DNA from: Syngnathus acus
Taxonomy: Eukaryota; Chordata; Actinopteri; Syngnathiformes; Syngnathidae
Length of the DNA stretch: 64,000 nt
NCBI RefSeq assembly: GCF_901709675.1
Contig: NC_051092.1
Span: 6,388,491-6,452,490 of the forward strand
Direction of reading: 5' to 3'
Every line of letters starts with the position of its first letter. Positions within the stretch are counted from its first letter, which is position 1. A program made the translations under genes and the position numbers. Below the pieces are notes generated by a model. It was given only the letters and a program-made list of their open reading frames with translations. It was not told where the DNA came from and searched no databases. This document shows positions 1 through 11,308 of the stretch, piece after piece.

Positions 1-179
1 AGTTGCTGACTTGTTTCCGTGATCTGACCTACCAAGCCCGAACGCCGCCCACCCTGACCAAGGGCCCATCCAACGATCAAGCCCGAACGCTCCCAGCCCT
101 GACAGAAAGACCAATCATTGACCACGAGTCCGTCTTGCCCATTGAGCTCCATGCCCGATCCCCTCATTCCTCGAATAAA

Positions 180-640
180 CAGTGTGTCGCATTTGGTCGC
201 CTGTCTGTTTTTCCGACAGAAGTTGAGGCACATACCCCTTATGATGATGAATATAAATGTTTTGGACCGCATTTCCGGCAGTAAGTCGGATTCGTTCCCA
301 GTGAGGGTTGGACACTGCCAAGGCTGCCCTTTGTCACCAATTCTGTTCATAACTTTTACGGACAGAATTTCTAGGCGCAGCCGAGGCGTTGAAGGTGTCC
401 GGTTTGGTGACCTCAGCATTGCATCTCTGGTTTTTGCAGACGACGTGGTGCTGTTGGCTTCTTGAAGCCGTGATCTCCAGCTCTCACTGGAGCGGTTCGC
501 AGCCGAGTGTGAATCGATCGAGATGAAAGTCAGCACCTCCAAATCTGAGACCGTGGTCCTCAGTCGGAAAAGGGTGGATGAGATCCTGCCACAAATGGAA
601 GAGTTTAAGTATCTTGGGGTCTTGTTCACGGCGGGATGGA
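180..640 (+). pseudogene. LINE reverse-transcriptase fragment (fish non-LTR retrotransposon, Rex3/RTE-like), broken
   Basis: Translation around 290-640 shows non-LTR reverse-transcriptase motifs: GHCQGCPLSPILF, then FADDVVLLA with the catalytic F-A-D-D, then SRDLQLSLERFAAECE and EEFKYLGVLFT. A TGA interrupts the frame just after VVLLAS (about 463-465), so the copy is dead. The 5' and 3' portions of the element are missing. The clade assignment is from memory of similar fish elements. Confidence 0.8.
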
Positions 641-1550
641 GTGTGAGATCGTTTATCCGTTATTACGGATTATCTTGATCGTTAAAGTATGCTGGCTGTT
701 TTTCTATTCAGTAAGGGCAGAGAGAAGCTGGCACTTGAATAGGGAATGTGACAGTAAATTCATGTATAGATTTTTAAGTTGCTATGTGAGGTCTTGTGTA
801 TTCAAGAGATTTGTTTCCAAGTCCAACACACACACACACAGCGTCACACACAAAGAAGCAAAGCACACACACAGACTGACACAAGCATTTACCCTCTGAC
901 CTTGTTGCCACAATTCTCCATTTGCTCACATCATCCAAATACCCACAAAGGATACCAAAAGTATTATGTCACTGTAAGCTTTCTCTTCTTCTTTCGTTTT
1001 CCATGCAAACACAACCCAAAACTAACAGCCCTCCTCTGTATCACACAAATAGACATGCACATACAAATTCACAATGTGCAGTCTGAAAACCCACATTCAG
1101 GCAAATATAACATGGTCCTGGATTTCAGTATTGACCTCCCTCTGCCTCTCTATTCAGTGCTTTGCTTTACTTTGTGTCACTAAGCCTGAAGCTGTGTCAG
1201 TCAAAAGCAGGCACAAACAAGGGGCTAAAAGGCATTCGAAGAGAGAGACAAAGCAAGCTGAGAAGCGTGAAGACGGACAAGGAAGAGTTGCAGGCAGCAT
1301 CGGAGTGAGAAAAGCACAAGAGGAGACAAAAAACTGGAAATAAAGAAAACCAAAAGCAAGCGTTCTGACAAAAAGTGAAATGAAAGACAATAAAGATACA
1401 CAATGATTTGGTGTTGTGTTGTTCATAGGGAATTTAATTCTGAAGTGTACTCTTGTGGCAAAGCTGTGTGACTTTGTCACATGCAGACTACTTACTTTCA
1501 GAAGATCTAATAAGCATCGAGGGCAGACAGAGGAAAAATATAATTTTATA

Positions 1551-1574
1551 TAACCCTAACCCTAACCCTAACCC
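1551..1574 (+). repeat. Interstitial telomere-like repeat (TAACCC)4
   Basis: Four exact tandem copies of the vertebrate telomere hexamer (C-strand reading), followed by a degenerate AAATTCC. It lies in AT-rich spacer. Confidence 0.95.
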
Positions 1575-2439
1575 AAATTCCACAGCATTAGCAGACCTAA
1601 TGGAAAAGCTGACAGAGCTAAATATGACTCTATAACCGTGTAACTCGATAACCTTAACTCCTTGTTTTACAGTATTTCTACAGGACTTCATGGAGGGCTA
1701 AGCAAGAAAGCACAACTTTTTTTGTTGATGTAATCGTACTAGGTTTGCCTCTTTCTATGTGACGATTAGCCATTTTCAAGATACACCTGTTCTGCGTTGT
1801 CTGAAAACACGATAATGCAGGGCAGACACTGAAAGTGGTGTTTTCACACTTCTACTCACTGTATGAGGCAATTGCCTACCACATAAAAGTCAAAGCGAAC
1901 AATTGAAGTACTCATACAATATGGACCACCAGAGAGCCAAAGGCATGACATGATATTGCTCTCAGAGATTGTGGCATTGCTGCTTCATTTAAGCCTTGGG
2001 TGTCCCAGCTTACTTACCTCTTCTGAAATGAGTACTCAGCGAATCGCAAGCCAGGAATTGAAGATTTGAATCCATGCAGTGGGTAGTAGGATGGTTGCTA
2101 TACTTAGCGTGGGTTCAATTCCCAGTCAATCCACAATTGTGTTGTGATTGACAAGCATTCAATCTTGGGTGTAATCCACTTCTATTCTACCTCTGCTGGG
2201 ACAAACTCCATCTTCCTCTGTAACACCCAGCACGAAAAGCAGCATAACAAAAATATATGCTCGATGCATGTAGCCAAGGTCCCTACAGAAATAGGCTTCT
2301 GAAAAAAAAAATACCTTAAAACATGAATGAAAAACAAATTAAAATGTCAAGTTAAAAGTGGACCCCCACAGTCATGAACATATTTTGTTGTGGCAGTCAA
2401 AAAATTAATATCAAGGAGGATATCTGAGCATTTCAGTTG

Positions 2440-2760
2440 AATGATCTGATCCTTCCATTTTCTGAAACGCTTTATCCTCTTGAGGGTCACAGGTGCGCTA
2501 GAGCCTATCTCAGCAGTATTTGGATGGTAGACAAGGGACACCCTGGACTGGTCACTAGCCAATCGCAGGGCACACAGAGACAAACAGCCATTCACACTCA
2601 CATTTACGGACAATTTAGTGTTCTATGGGCCACCATGCAGTTCTTTGGAATGTAGGGGGAAACCGGAGTACCTAGAGAAAACCCACGCAGGCACGGGGAG
2701 AACATGCAAACTCCACACAAGAAGGCCGGAGCCAGAATCGAACCCTGACCTCTGAATTAC
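2440..2760 (+). repeat. Common teleost dispersed repeat, copy 1
   Basis: Recognisable fish interspersed repeat with ordered blocks: CATTTTCTGAAACGCTTTAT, GAGGGTCACAGGTGCG, ACCCTGGACTGGTCACTAGC, CACACTCACATTTACGGACA, AACCGGAGTACCTAGAGAAA and GAACATGCAAACTCCACACA. The same block order recurs at 9925-10195 and 37300-37605, with fragments at 40538-40585 and 48403-48470. The element class is not assigned. Confidence 0.75.
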
Positions 2761-2764
2761 ATAT

Positions 2765-3210
2765 GTCGGATTGTCACACGCCTGGCCATCTGTCAATCAA
2801 ACGATAGCCTTCCATCAGTCACGCACTCACAGCCACGGCCCACCAATCAACTCAATCACAACACTTAAACCCCGCGATCCCGTCACTTCCCTGTCGGTGT
2901 GTCCCGTGATGCCACTCGCTAGCTCACTGTGCACTGTCCTTCTGACTTCCGTTGCCGACCTTGTCCGTTCACTGACCCGTCTCGCCTTGCTCGCCGCCTG
3001 TCCTGACCACCTGCCCGTTTATGACCACGTTCTGATCGCCGCCTGTCCTGACTCTCCGCTTGTCCTTAACCACGATCACCGCAAGCGCCACACCCTGCTA
3101 CGCGCTTGCTTTGCTGCTCTCTCTACCAGATCGACTTCTGCCCATCTGCACCCCAGCGCGCCGTGGAGAGTGTTCTGCCGCGAAGCTGCTGATTCCAGTC
3201 GACCCCCAAG
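2765..3210 (+). repeat. GC-rich spacer, probably transposable-element derived
   Basis: A stretch clearly richer in G+C than its surroundings, with recurring CGCCTGTCCTGAC phrases (about 2995 and 3041) and CTGACC words like those at positions 20-110. It has the look of a retroelement leader or LTR region, but I cannot name it. An open frame of 164 codons runs through it by composition and resembles no protein I know. Confidence 0.35.
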
Positions 3211-4201
3211 CCTCGAGTGCCCCATTGTATTGCCCCTAAATCATTATTATATGATGGTAGAGTGAAAGTATGCCCTATGGGGCAGAAAATACGGTATATG
3301 GAAAATATATTGAGTAAGCATATTGCAAAAGCTTACAAGGGAGTTGTCAGAACTTTTGTCAAAACTAACAAGAAATTCAATTTGAATACGCAATCAACTT
3401 GTAAATAAGTTGGGCATAAAGCTGGGCAAAGTGTTCCACATCATCAGACAGATACATAAGTGTGACAGACTGAAGCTCAGACAGAAAAGGAGATGCAGAT
3501 CGAAAAAGAAATGGGGGAGGTGTGGGAGACTGGCAAAGAAGCGTTTGTTTTCACTGCAGAGCCTGGCATGTCTGTGTGTGTCCACGGTTTGTCTATCTCA
3601 ATCTCTCTCAGTCTCTCGCTCTCTGTTGAGACGGTAAACACAGAGGCTTCAGAGTGCCTGCACAAGCAAACTCAGACCTTGTTCAAACACAAGCGCAAAC
3701 AAACACACACATGCGCGTGCACACACACACAAAGAAGCAAAGCTGGAGGCAAAACAAGATTCCAACACACACCCAAGATATCAGGAGAAAACAGATGAGA
3801 ATGATAGGGTGCACAAGGGGTGTTCTTGTGTGGTTACTATAGATGTGAGCACAATGCATCTTCACAATCAAATGAAAAGCAGTGATGTAGGGTTGAAATG
3901 GAATGCATGGAAAAAACGAATCAATTATTGAATTGTTAACTTTCCAAAGTAAGAGCACAGGAAGAGATGTGTACAGATTGAAATGTCACGCTGACACACT
4001 TAAGGATGAGCTGACTTTTAAAACTAACAAAGTCTCGATGAAGACCTCGGGGCACTGGCATTTTGCCTTGAGCTTTCCATCAATCAAAGCTCTGCGTTTA
4101 GTGCAAAATTCCATGAGGAAATCCGGGCTTCACCAGTATTGCATGGTGGCACCACAATAAATGTTGTGGTTGTACTAAGTTCATCTTGTTTTTCCTTTTT
4201 A

Positions 4202-4340
4202 ATTACTTCACTGGTTCTTTTATATCAAACAAATTATTTTAGGTGCATTACCTGACATGTTTCGGCGGGTTCTTCGCCGAAACATGTCAGGTAATGCACC
4301 TAAAATAATTTGTTTGATATAAAAGAACCAGTGAAGTAAT
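4202..4340. repeat. Perfect inverted repeat, 66-bp arms, 7-nt loop
   Basis: Left arm 4202-4267 and right arm 4275-4340 are exact reverse complements around the loop GGTTCTT. The arm ends next to the loop read TTCGGCG / CGCCGAA, and the arms include CCTGACATGTTTCGGCG. A transcript would form a very stable hairpin. No coding frame is associated. Confidence 0.97.
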
Positions 4341-4479
4341 CAATGTTGTGCTTCCCTCAACCAAGGCAACGCTGTAACAACTTGGAAAACCTACTTCGAA
4401 AAACGGGATGCTACTTCATGGATGTGTGTGTACTTGTAACACGTTTGGTAAAATATGTTATAGAACGTATCGTATTGGT

Positions 4480-4550
4480 CCGAATATAAGACGGTGTTTT
4501 TTGCATTGAAATAAGACTGAAAAAGTGGGGGTCGTCTTATATTTGGGGTC
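4480..4550. repeat. Short inverted-repeat element (MITE-like), AATATAAGACG ends
   Basis: AATATAAGACG (4483-4493) faces its exact complement CGTCTTATATT (4533-4543) across about 40 bp. Sequences with GTCTTATATTCGG-like ends are a familiar vertebrate miniature DNA transposon type. The boundaries are not certain. Confidence 0.55.
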
Positions 4551-4689
4551 TAGACAATGAGCTCCTTTAACTGCTGCAAAACTACGTCATAATAACCCAT
4601 GGTTTTTTTTTTTGTGTCCCACGCCATTTCCTGATAGTTAAGCATTTAGTTTATTTCATCTATTATAAGTTTTCTTCAGTTTATGTTAA

Positions 4690-4960
4690 CACATACTCAG
4701 CGGTTTCCAGTTCCTCTTGCATGGGGAACAGTTAGGGCGCCCACATGCAGGCATGCGAAGCGTGTGAAAGAGGCGTACAAAGAGTACTGCACCACTTGAG
4801 CCGGGGTAGTGGGGATGGTGCCTTGCTCAGAGGTACTATAACAGTTGCCCAAAAGCAGACCAGCATCTCTCCAACAACTACTTGCCATTTTTACATTGTT
4901 TTGTCCATAGTGGGACTTAAACCTGTGTCCTCCAACTCCTCCTCTCCTTACAGACTGTTC
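4690..4960 (+). repeat. Possible teleost interspersed repeat
   Basis: Contains GGTGCCTTGCTCAGAGGTAC and a later GGGACTTAAACCTGTGTCCT, phrases I associate with a widespread fish repeat (usual form TGCCTTGCTCAAGGGCAC ... GGGACTTGAACC). Degenerate; limits approximate. Confidence 0.4.
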
Positions 4961-7688
4961 TGTGGAGCCCTCCCCTCCTTCGCATCTTTATGTTCATTTT
5001 GTTTAGTGTGAGTCAGCAGCACACACCTGCCACCATTTAAAATGCCTCTGATTAACCCCAAGTAAAGTTCAGATGTTCTTCAAGGCTTTTCCGGACATAT
5101 TTTCATAGCAGAAGCCTGGAGGTTTTGTGTTCACTCTGTAGTGAGAGTTGCTCAGATTCAGAATGCTCTCCGCTTTCACTAAGGCCCGTTTCAGCTGAAG
5201 AACACCTCATTAGCTCGGTTGTTTAAGCCAAAAACTTTACTTTTTAAATTATGCAGACTGTAGGTCATCAAAATGTATTGAAATGCTTTATCTTAGTTTC
5301 ATTTTTAATATTGCAAAAACCTGGCATTTGAACAGGGGTGAGTAAATTTTATATTCACTGTGTACTGTAAACTTGATGCTACGATAACAGGCCAACAAAT
5401 ATGGAAAAAATGAGCCTCACACCAATCGTCCTCTAATAAATATTTAATACTCAGATCGCTGCAGAGCAGGATAATATTTATGTAAACCCTAAGCATCTGA
5501 CCCATGCATGTTAAATTCAGTACAGTGAAAACAACAGGGTTGTTCACTAGAAGGTAATGAATAAGCATTACCCCATCCTCCATCTTGACAATATAAAAAA
5601 AAAGAGAGGTGCATGACTGAGAATTAGAAACATTATTGTGTGCTTGTTGTTTGGGTACTTAGTGAGAAAATAATTACTTTCAGATCACATTTGGGCGTGA
5701 TTATCTTTCTTATCAGCTCAACATCTTTCCAAGCCTGCACACAGCCAACACAGCCTAGTCCTCAAAGACCTCAAAGTTTCATTTAGCTTACGTGATTGCC
5801 TTGATCTGAAACCTTTATAATGATTACATTTGTTTATCCCCCGCTAAACAAGGAGCCTTGATGATTTGTGCTTGATAATACATCAGGTCTTCCCAAATCC
5901 AAACGTGCGGCATTTGTCTGCCTAAGCTATAACATGTTGTTGTCCCGAGAAAAAATATGTGATACTTGGTGGCTACCTGGTGCCCCGGGGGACACCGGTC
6001 GGCGACTTCTACTTTAAACATTGCACAACAATGCGGCTACCACTTATTTCTGGAAATATTTAATCAGTTTCAAATGCAGACAAAACTATAATTGCACAAT
6101 AGAACATGCCTGATGGGCTCGCCAATATGTATTCAACACATTACAAAGCCAGTATGTCAACTTTAATTTTGCTCAAGCTCATCCCACGGTTCATCTATTC
6201 TCGTTCTCCCCCGAGACTGAGGTGTTTGCTATGCACATCCACGCAGACAGTGGTAAGAAGGAGACAAAAGGCCTGACATATTTGCGTTTAGAAATGTTTC
6301 AAAAGGACTGGAGCGTGGGCAGTAGAGTGACAGAGTGGTTTAGTTCTGCTGCCTTATACGTAGTTCCGGGTCAGATTAGCCCGTGATCCACGACATGGTT
6401 TAGCCAGGGTTCCTGTACCTGTACTTGCTTTTGGTACATTTCCACGTTCAAAAACATCGACAATCTCTCAGACGGCTTCTAAATATGCTAACACCTCTGA
6501 TCATATACGAGTTTGTCATCACATCGTCCTTGCAGAGTTTCAGCATAAGTGTATTAAGATTTGAGGATAGACGGCTATGAATAATAATAACTTACATTAA
6601 CTTATACCCTAACTGTTAATTTTCTGAACACCATTTTGTTTTCTAACAATGATCTGTTTCTCTTAAATAAAACGGATCATTTTAGTCTACTTGGAGTTAG
6701 AATCCAGCTCGGCTGACTACTTGGTGATCCTAAAATGCAAATAATAAAAAAAAAGAAAGCAGTTTGATTTCATCTTATGTGACTGAAACTGCAGTACCTT
6801 CTTGTTAAGGACAGCAGTGCCCACAACTGCATTGATTAGGAAAAAAATATTCTTCATAAAGTCATTTCAAATCAGAGAAATGTTAGTGATAAAGTATAAT
6901 ACATTTAATCACAAACAGAGGAAGTGAATAAAACAGTCAAGAACAAATTATCCAATATGTTTACCCTTTAGCAGTGATCTCATCCATCTTCTGTAAATCT
7001 GTAATTTTCTTATGACAATGAATTAAAAACTATTGACAAGATTTAAAGGTTCCTCCCATCGCAAATGTCAATAAAGAATCATCAAGTAATTCTCCATTGA
7101 CTCAAAACTTGCACTGGTCTGCAAATATCAAGTCTGGTAGATGGTTCTTAATTTAATGAAGAAATAGAAGGCATTAACAAAAGTCACTTCATATTCAACT
7201 TGAGCCATACAGTGTGCAAAACAAGACAGAAGGCACAACCGGGAAGGGAGGCTTTGGTTTCCAAGTTGCTGGCACCAAAAAAGAAGCCCTTTGCCCAGTT
7301 TGTTTGGAGTGTTGTTATGGCCAGCATGCAGAAACACAACCACAGATGTGTGTTCCTGTTTACACTACAAGGGAGGTAATTGAAGAAGTCTGCCTTTCTG
7401 CTCAGCGGCTCTCAACCTTTCAGCGGGAGCTGTGTTGCTACTTGGGAAAATATCTCACATCTCTCGCCTCTGCCCACTGAATCTCCCTTTATTTATCTTT
7501 TTGTTCAACATAACCTCCTCTCTATCAACTTCCCCCACTCCTTCGCTTCAGTCTTCCACACGAACTAATATCTGTTATTCATCCAGAAGAACGCCTCACA
7601 GAGTGGCGCTGCACTAAATGCTCAACAACAAGTTCATCCAATCGAAAGTTCCAATTCAAATTGCAGAGATTCTCTTCCTATCTCTCAC

Positions 7689-7795
7689 CTGGAACTGGCC
7701 GGTGTAGTCGTCATCTGTGGTACCCTCCCGGCCCTCCTTCAGTGCAATGAGGGTAAAACCTCTGAAATATGCAGGGCTGGTTGCCAAGAGGATCA
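7689..7795 (-). CDS. spon1: spon1 exon 2: reeler domain continued
   Basis: 107-bp exon between an AACAG acceptor and a GTGAGA donor. It begins with two bases that complete the split codon from exon 1 and ends in phase 0. The translation contains AYFRGFTLIALKEGREG followed by an acidic stretch (TTDDDYTGQFQ), the beta-strand region of the reeler domain of F-spondin. It is too short to stand out as an open frame and was recognised by homology and splice signals. The intron to exon 1 is about 3.2 kb. Confidence 0.9.
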
Positions 7796-10700
7796 CTGTT
7801 GGGAGGAGGGAGAGTGTGTATTAACACCTTGGACACACTGAGCAGTAGAGGCTTTACTACATTGACACTTTGAGGATCACCCTGAATGATGCTGGCAGCA
7901 AAGCAGCATTCCTGTCAGCATCAGCATGATGTGGAAGAGTGAGCACTGTAAATAGGGACTTAGCATCCCACTATGGAAGTAAGGACACCGAACGGCAGAT
8001 GAGAATGCAGTTATATCACAATGTGAGTGTGTTTGTTTAGTCTGAGCACTATTTTAAGGAAAAACTGCAACGTTTTTTTTTTACTATATTATATGTAAAA
8101 GCTGCAAAAGCTGCAGAGGCAGATTTTATATTTATTTCTCGTTTGTAGTTTGAGACCGCAAAAATGATCCATTGATGGAGATATGAGACACTGCAGTTCC
8201 CTCACTTCATGCTCAACTAATAATTTGAAGCTTGAGAAACAAGCTGTTTAGGTCATTTTTTTTCTAACTGCCACTACACTGGGGTGAAGATCTGTCGCAC
8301 CATGCAGCTAAGCCTTCCAGCATTTTGTTTTAAAATATTGCAAACTCATTTTCTCAGGCCCTATTTAGCCCCAGGAGGGGGAAAAAAACCTTTAGCCCTC
8401 TTTGCTAAGGGCTAAATTTTGAAGACATCTTGGAGCAGGATGTTTTGAAGGTTGAATCCATTGAGGCTGAATAATTGGAACCAGATATTTGACTGATCTC
8501 CTGTTGTGTGTGCGCCTGCATGTGTCCATCCACTTGCTGGCAGGAAGAGGTGAGGAAGCTAATATAGGTCAACATTTGGAACACTAAGTAGACAACTCTC
8601 CCCGCTGGAGCCTGACGGATTTTAATGAGTTACTTGGGAGAATTTGACACCAATTACAGTATAACACTGTATACAGTTATCCCTGACCACCACCGCCATA
8701 AGTGAAATCCGTAATAGAGAAAAACCCAATTTAAATACACCCCATAATTGTTTTTATAGCAATTATGGCACTTTTAAATTTAATCTAAACACACTTTTAA
8801 AATAAGTCCAACACATTCAAAGGAGACGTCAACCCAAAAATGTTGCTTACAATATATGTTGTATGTTCCCCTACTAGTCTAAACACGGCATTCTGACTAT
8901 TATTGCGTTTGTGGAATATGAGTTAAGCAGCAAAATCCACCTGTTTTTATCCATCTCAGGGGGCGGCAGTTTTGCTACTTGCTGTCAACCGAAAACGAGA
9001 AACACCCCAACCCAACCAGCGGAATCTCAGGAGAGTGGAAAAAGTGCAGAGTTGGATTGTATCTTATAACCGGAGCTATACCACATTGGTGAGGACATGC
9101 ACGGCTCTGAAACTGTAAAAGTGGCCATTAAGGATTAGGTTATTGCTGAAAAAATCAAAATGGGTATGACATCAGGTATTAAAAATGTACCCGTCAAACA
9201 TGATGTCATGTCTCTTATTTTTTAGCTTGCAAATGCTTCCGAGCAGAACAGCTTGACTGCCATTAGAAGCACACACAACTAGTGAGTTGGTCTTTAAGAA
9301 GATTTCCACACTTTCCTCAAAGAAAGAGTACAGATATGGAGCACGTGTGCATTCTTGTGAAATATAGGACTCTATCCAAAGCAGGTTAAGTAAGTGAATC
9401 AGCAGCACGTTGGTTCGTTGATGCACTTTGGATCTCATCCTTACACTGCATCGTGCATCAGAGGGACACTTAACATCTTTTATTTGTTTTATGCACTTAT
9501 CCGAGGCTGGGTCGCGTGAGCGACAGCTTTTGCAAGGAAGACCCGGTTTTCCCTCGCCCTGGCTATTTTTTCCAGCTTTTTCCATGGGATCCAAAGGCAT
9601 TCCTAGGCCAGCCAGAAGACATAGTCTCTTCAGTGTGTCCTGGGTCAGCCTCGGAGTTTCCTGCCGGTGATGCTTAAACCACCTTATATGGCTCCTCTCA
9701 ACACGAAAGAGAACATGAGTCTCTCGCGGATGACTGAGTTTCTCACCCTATCTCTAAGAGAAAACCTGGACACCCTGAGGAGGAAACTTAGTTCGACCGC
9801 TTGTATCTTGACGTTAAAATACAAGGAAAAGATCAAATAAACAGAATGACTGTGGAGTCAGTGCATAAAATATAAGGTACAAATGTTCACTGATGGATTT
9901 TATTCATACTCTTTAGGCTTGTTCACATTAGGGTCACGGATGAGATGCTGTGTGTATCCCAGCTGACTCTGGGCAAGGGGAGGGGTACACCCAAGACTGG
10001 CCAACAGCCAATCAGAAAGCACATGTAGACAAATCACCAGTCCACATATTCACACCTATGGGAAAATTGGAGTCTTCAATTGACAATTTTGGAACGTGAG
10101 AAGAAGTCGGAATACCAGAATAAAACTCAAGCAAGCATGAAGAGAACATGCAAACTTAACACAGGGATGCCTAACCCAAAACCTTCACCCTGAGACAGCC
10201 GTGTTTGACACTTTTCTACCTATATGACACAAGCCACTTATAAACAGAACCTCAGAACTTATAGAAACATTTAAGACACGATTAAAGACACATTTTTATG
10301 CTATGGCCTTTAATTAACCTATGTTGGCCGATTCAGCTGGAGTTTGGGTTCTCTGCCCCCCCCTTAGGTGACACCCAAACTGAAAATGGCTGTCTGGATT
10401 TCTTGTCGACCAATCGGGATGAGGGATCTGAGGCAGACACTGCCATGACAGTTGAGGGCACCTTCCTGCAGCTTTTCAATTTGAATATGGACATCTACTT
10501 TTTCTTGGATTGTGTTCTATGTGCCCTCTCTGCATCCATTGCAGCCTGGTCATCCTGGAAGGGGCATCCTCCCATCTGTGGTCTCTTCTCAAGGTTTCTC
10601 ATTTTTCCCCAGTAGGGCTTTTTGAGTTTTTCCTTGCCCTTATGGGAGTTAAGATCAGGGGATGTTGAGAATAATTGTCAATTTTGCAAATGTGAAGCCC

Positions 10701-11233
10701 TTTGAGACTTGTCTGTGATTTAGGGCTGTAGAAATAAACTTGACTTGACTCAAATCGATGTTGATGGACAGTAGGCTAGTACATATTGTCTTAATATGTT
10801 GGAAAAAAATGGCTAGCCATAATGAAATTGAGCATCTGTTTATAAAGATGAAAAATAATTTATATTTTTAAATTTATATTTAAAAAAATCAACATCACCA
10901 TACATTAAGTTGTAAAAGCGCTTGCATTGTTATGTTGTCTATAGTTACAAAAAAAAAAAAAAAAATCAGAACAGTTCCTTCCACCTCTTTGAAAGTGCGT
11001 CTACACCTTTTACCTCTGTAAGTGGTGCCAGGCTGGTAGGCTTCTGGATCCCCTTCCATTCTGAGACGGAACTCATGGTGCCCATCACGCCGGGTCCCCT
11101 GGGTCTGTGCCCGTAAGATCCGCCCGCAGTACCCGTCCGCTCTCCCTCCAGCGGGTTCCTCCACGAAAGCGATCGCGTTGCACACAAAACTCGACAGCAA
11201 ATAATACTGCAAAAGCAACAGCAACATTGCCAT
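7689..11233 (-). CDS. spon1: F-spondin (spon1), 5' part of gene, exons 1-2
   Basis: Partial gene reading right to left: join of 11014-11233 and 7689-7795. F-spondin is a secreted extracellular-matrix protein (reeler, spondin and thrombospondin type-1 domains) involved in axon guidance and cell adhesion. Only the signal peptide and the first part of the reeler domain are here. Recognition rests on residues matching vertebrate SPON1: GYCGRILRA, GTRRDGHHEFRLRMEGDP and PGTTYR in exon 1, and AYFRGFTLIALKEGREG in exon 2. The splice phases agree (phase 1 donor, two bases completing the codon in exon 2). Exons for the rest of the reeler domain, the spondin domain and the TSR repeats were not found to the left, so the gene runs out of the window. 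Paralogue (spon1a or spon1b) cannot be decided. Confidence 0.9.
8674..8790 (+). repeat. Degraded Tigger/pogo-like terminal fragment
   Basis: CAGTTATCCCTGA followed by CCATAAGTGAAATCCGTAAT and AGAAAAACCC resembles the ends of the CAGTGnTCCCTC elements seen at 20281-20572 and 22591. It lies in spon1 intron 1. The other end is not recognisable. Confidence 0.35.
9925..10195 (+). repeat. Common teleost dispersed repeat, copy 2
   Basis: Same order of blocks as 2440-2760, more degraded: GGGTCACGGATGAGATG, GGGGTACACCCAAGACTGGC, CAGCCAATCAGAAAGCACAT, TCAATTGACAATTTTGGAAC and GAACATGCAAACTTAACACA. Located in spon1 intron 1. Confidence 0.7.
10245..10745 (+). repeat. LINE 3' end fragment (C-terminal codons plus 3' UTR tail)
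   Basis: Starts with the end of an open frame reading ETFKTRLKTHFYAMAFN, typical of the last residues of fish non-LTR retrotransposon polymerases. A 3' UTR follows, ending TTTAGGGCTGTAGAAATAAA then a short TTGACTTGACT tail. The phrases AAGCCCTTTGAGAC and GGGAGTTAAGATCAGGGGAT are common in fish repeats. Confidence 0.6.
11014..11233 (-). CDS. spon1: spon1 exon 1: signal peptide and start of reeler domain
   Basis: The start ATG (11233-11231) has G at -3 and G at +4. The first residues, MAMLLLLLQYYLLSSFVCNA, form a typical hydrophobic signal peptide, with likely cleavage near the IAF or FVEE boundary. Then comes a short Gly/Glu-rich linker and the reeler motif GYCGRILRA. Compared with mammalian F-spondin (RAQGTRR) there are two extra residues, giving RAQTQGTRR. 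The frame stays open upstream through a poly-A stretch, but the signal peptide and family comparison favour this Met. The exon ends in phase 1 before a GTAAAAGG donor. Confidence 0.92.
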
Positions 11234-11274
11234 GTCGATGCCTGGAGTCCGCTGAGGACTACACAGTGGTCGTT

Positions 11275-11308
<34 letters not shown>

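Larger units (their letters stand above)
641..7688. other. Downstream of spon1 exon 2: presumed spon1 intron, no further exon recognised
   Basis: Apart from the repeats listed separately this is AT-rich non-coding sequence with AC-rich patches (820-1060, 3690-3760). I looked on the minus strand for the next reeler-domain exon of F-spondin and did not see it. Confidence 0.5.

Noticed and set aside
2771-3265. Plus-strand frame of 164 codons
   Set aside because: It runs through the GC-rich repeat-like stretch with repeated CTGTCCTGAC phrases. The protein has no known similarity and looks composition-driven.
7214-7480. Plus-strand frame beginning MQNKTEGTTGKGGFGFQVAG
   Set aside because: Looked briefly like a coding exon, but it has no family match, is on the strand opposite to spon1 and lacks convincing splice sites.
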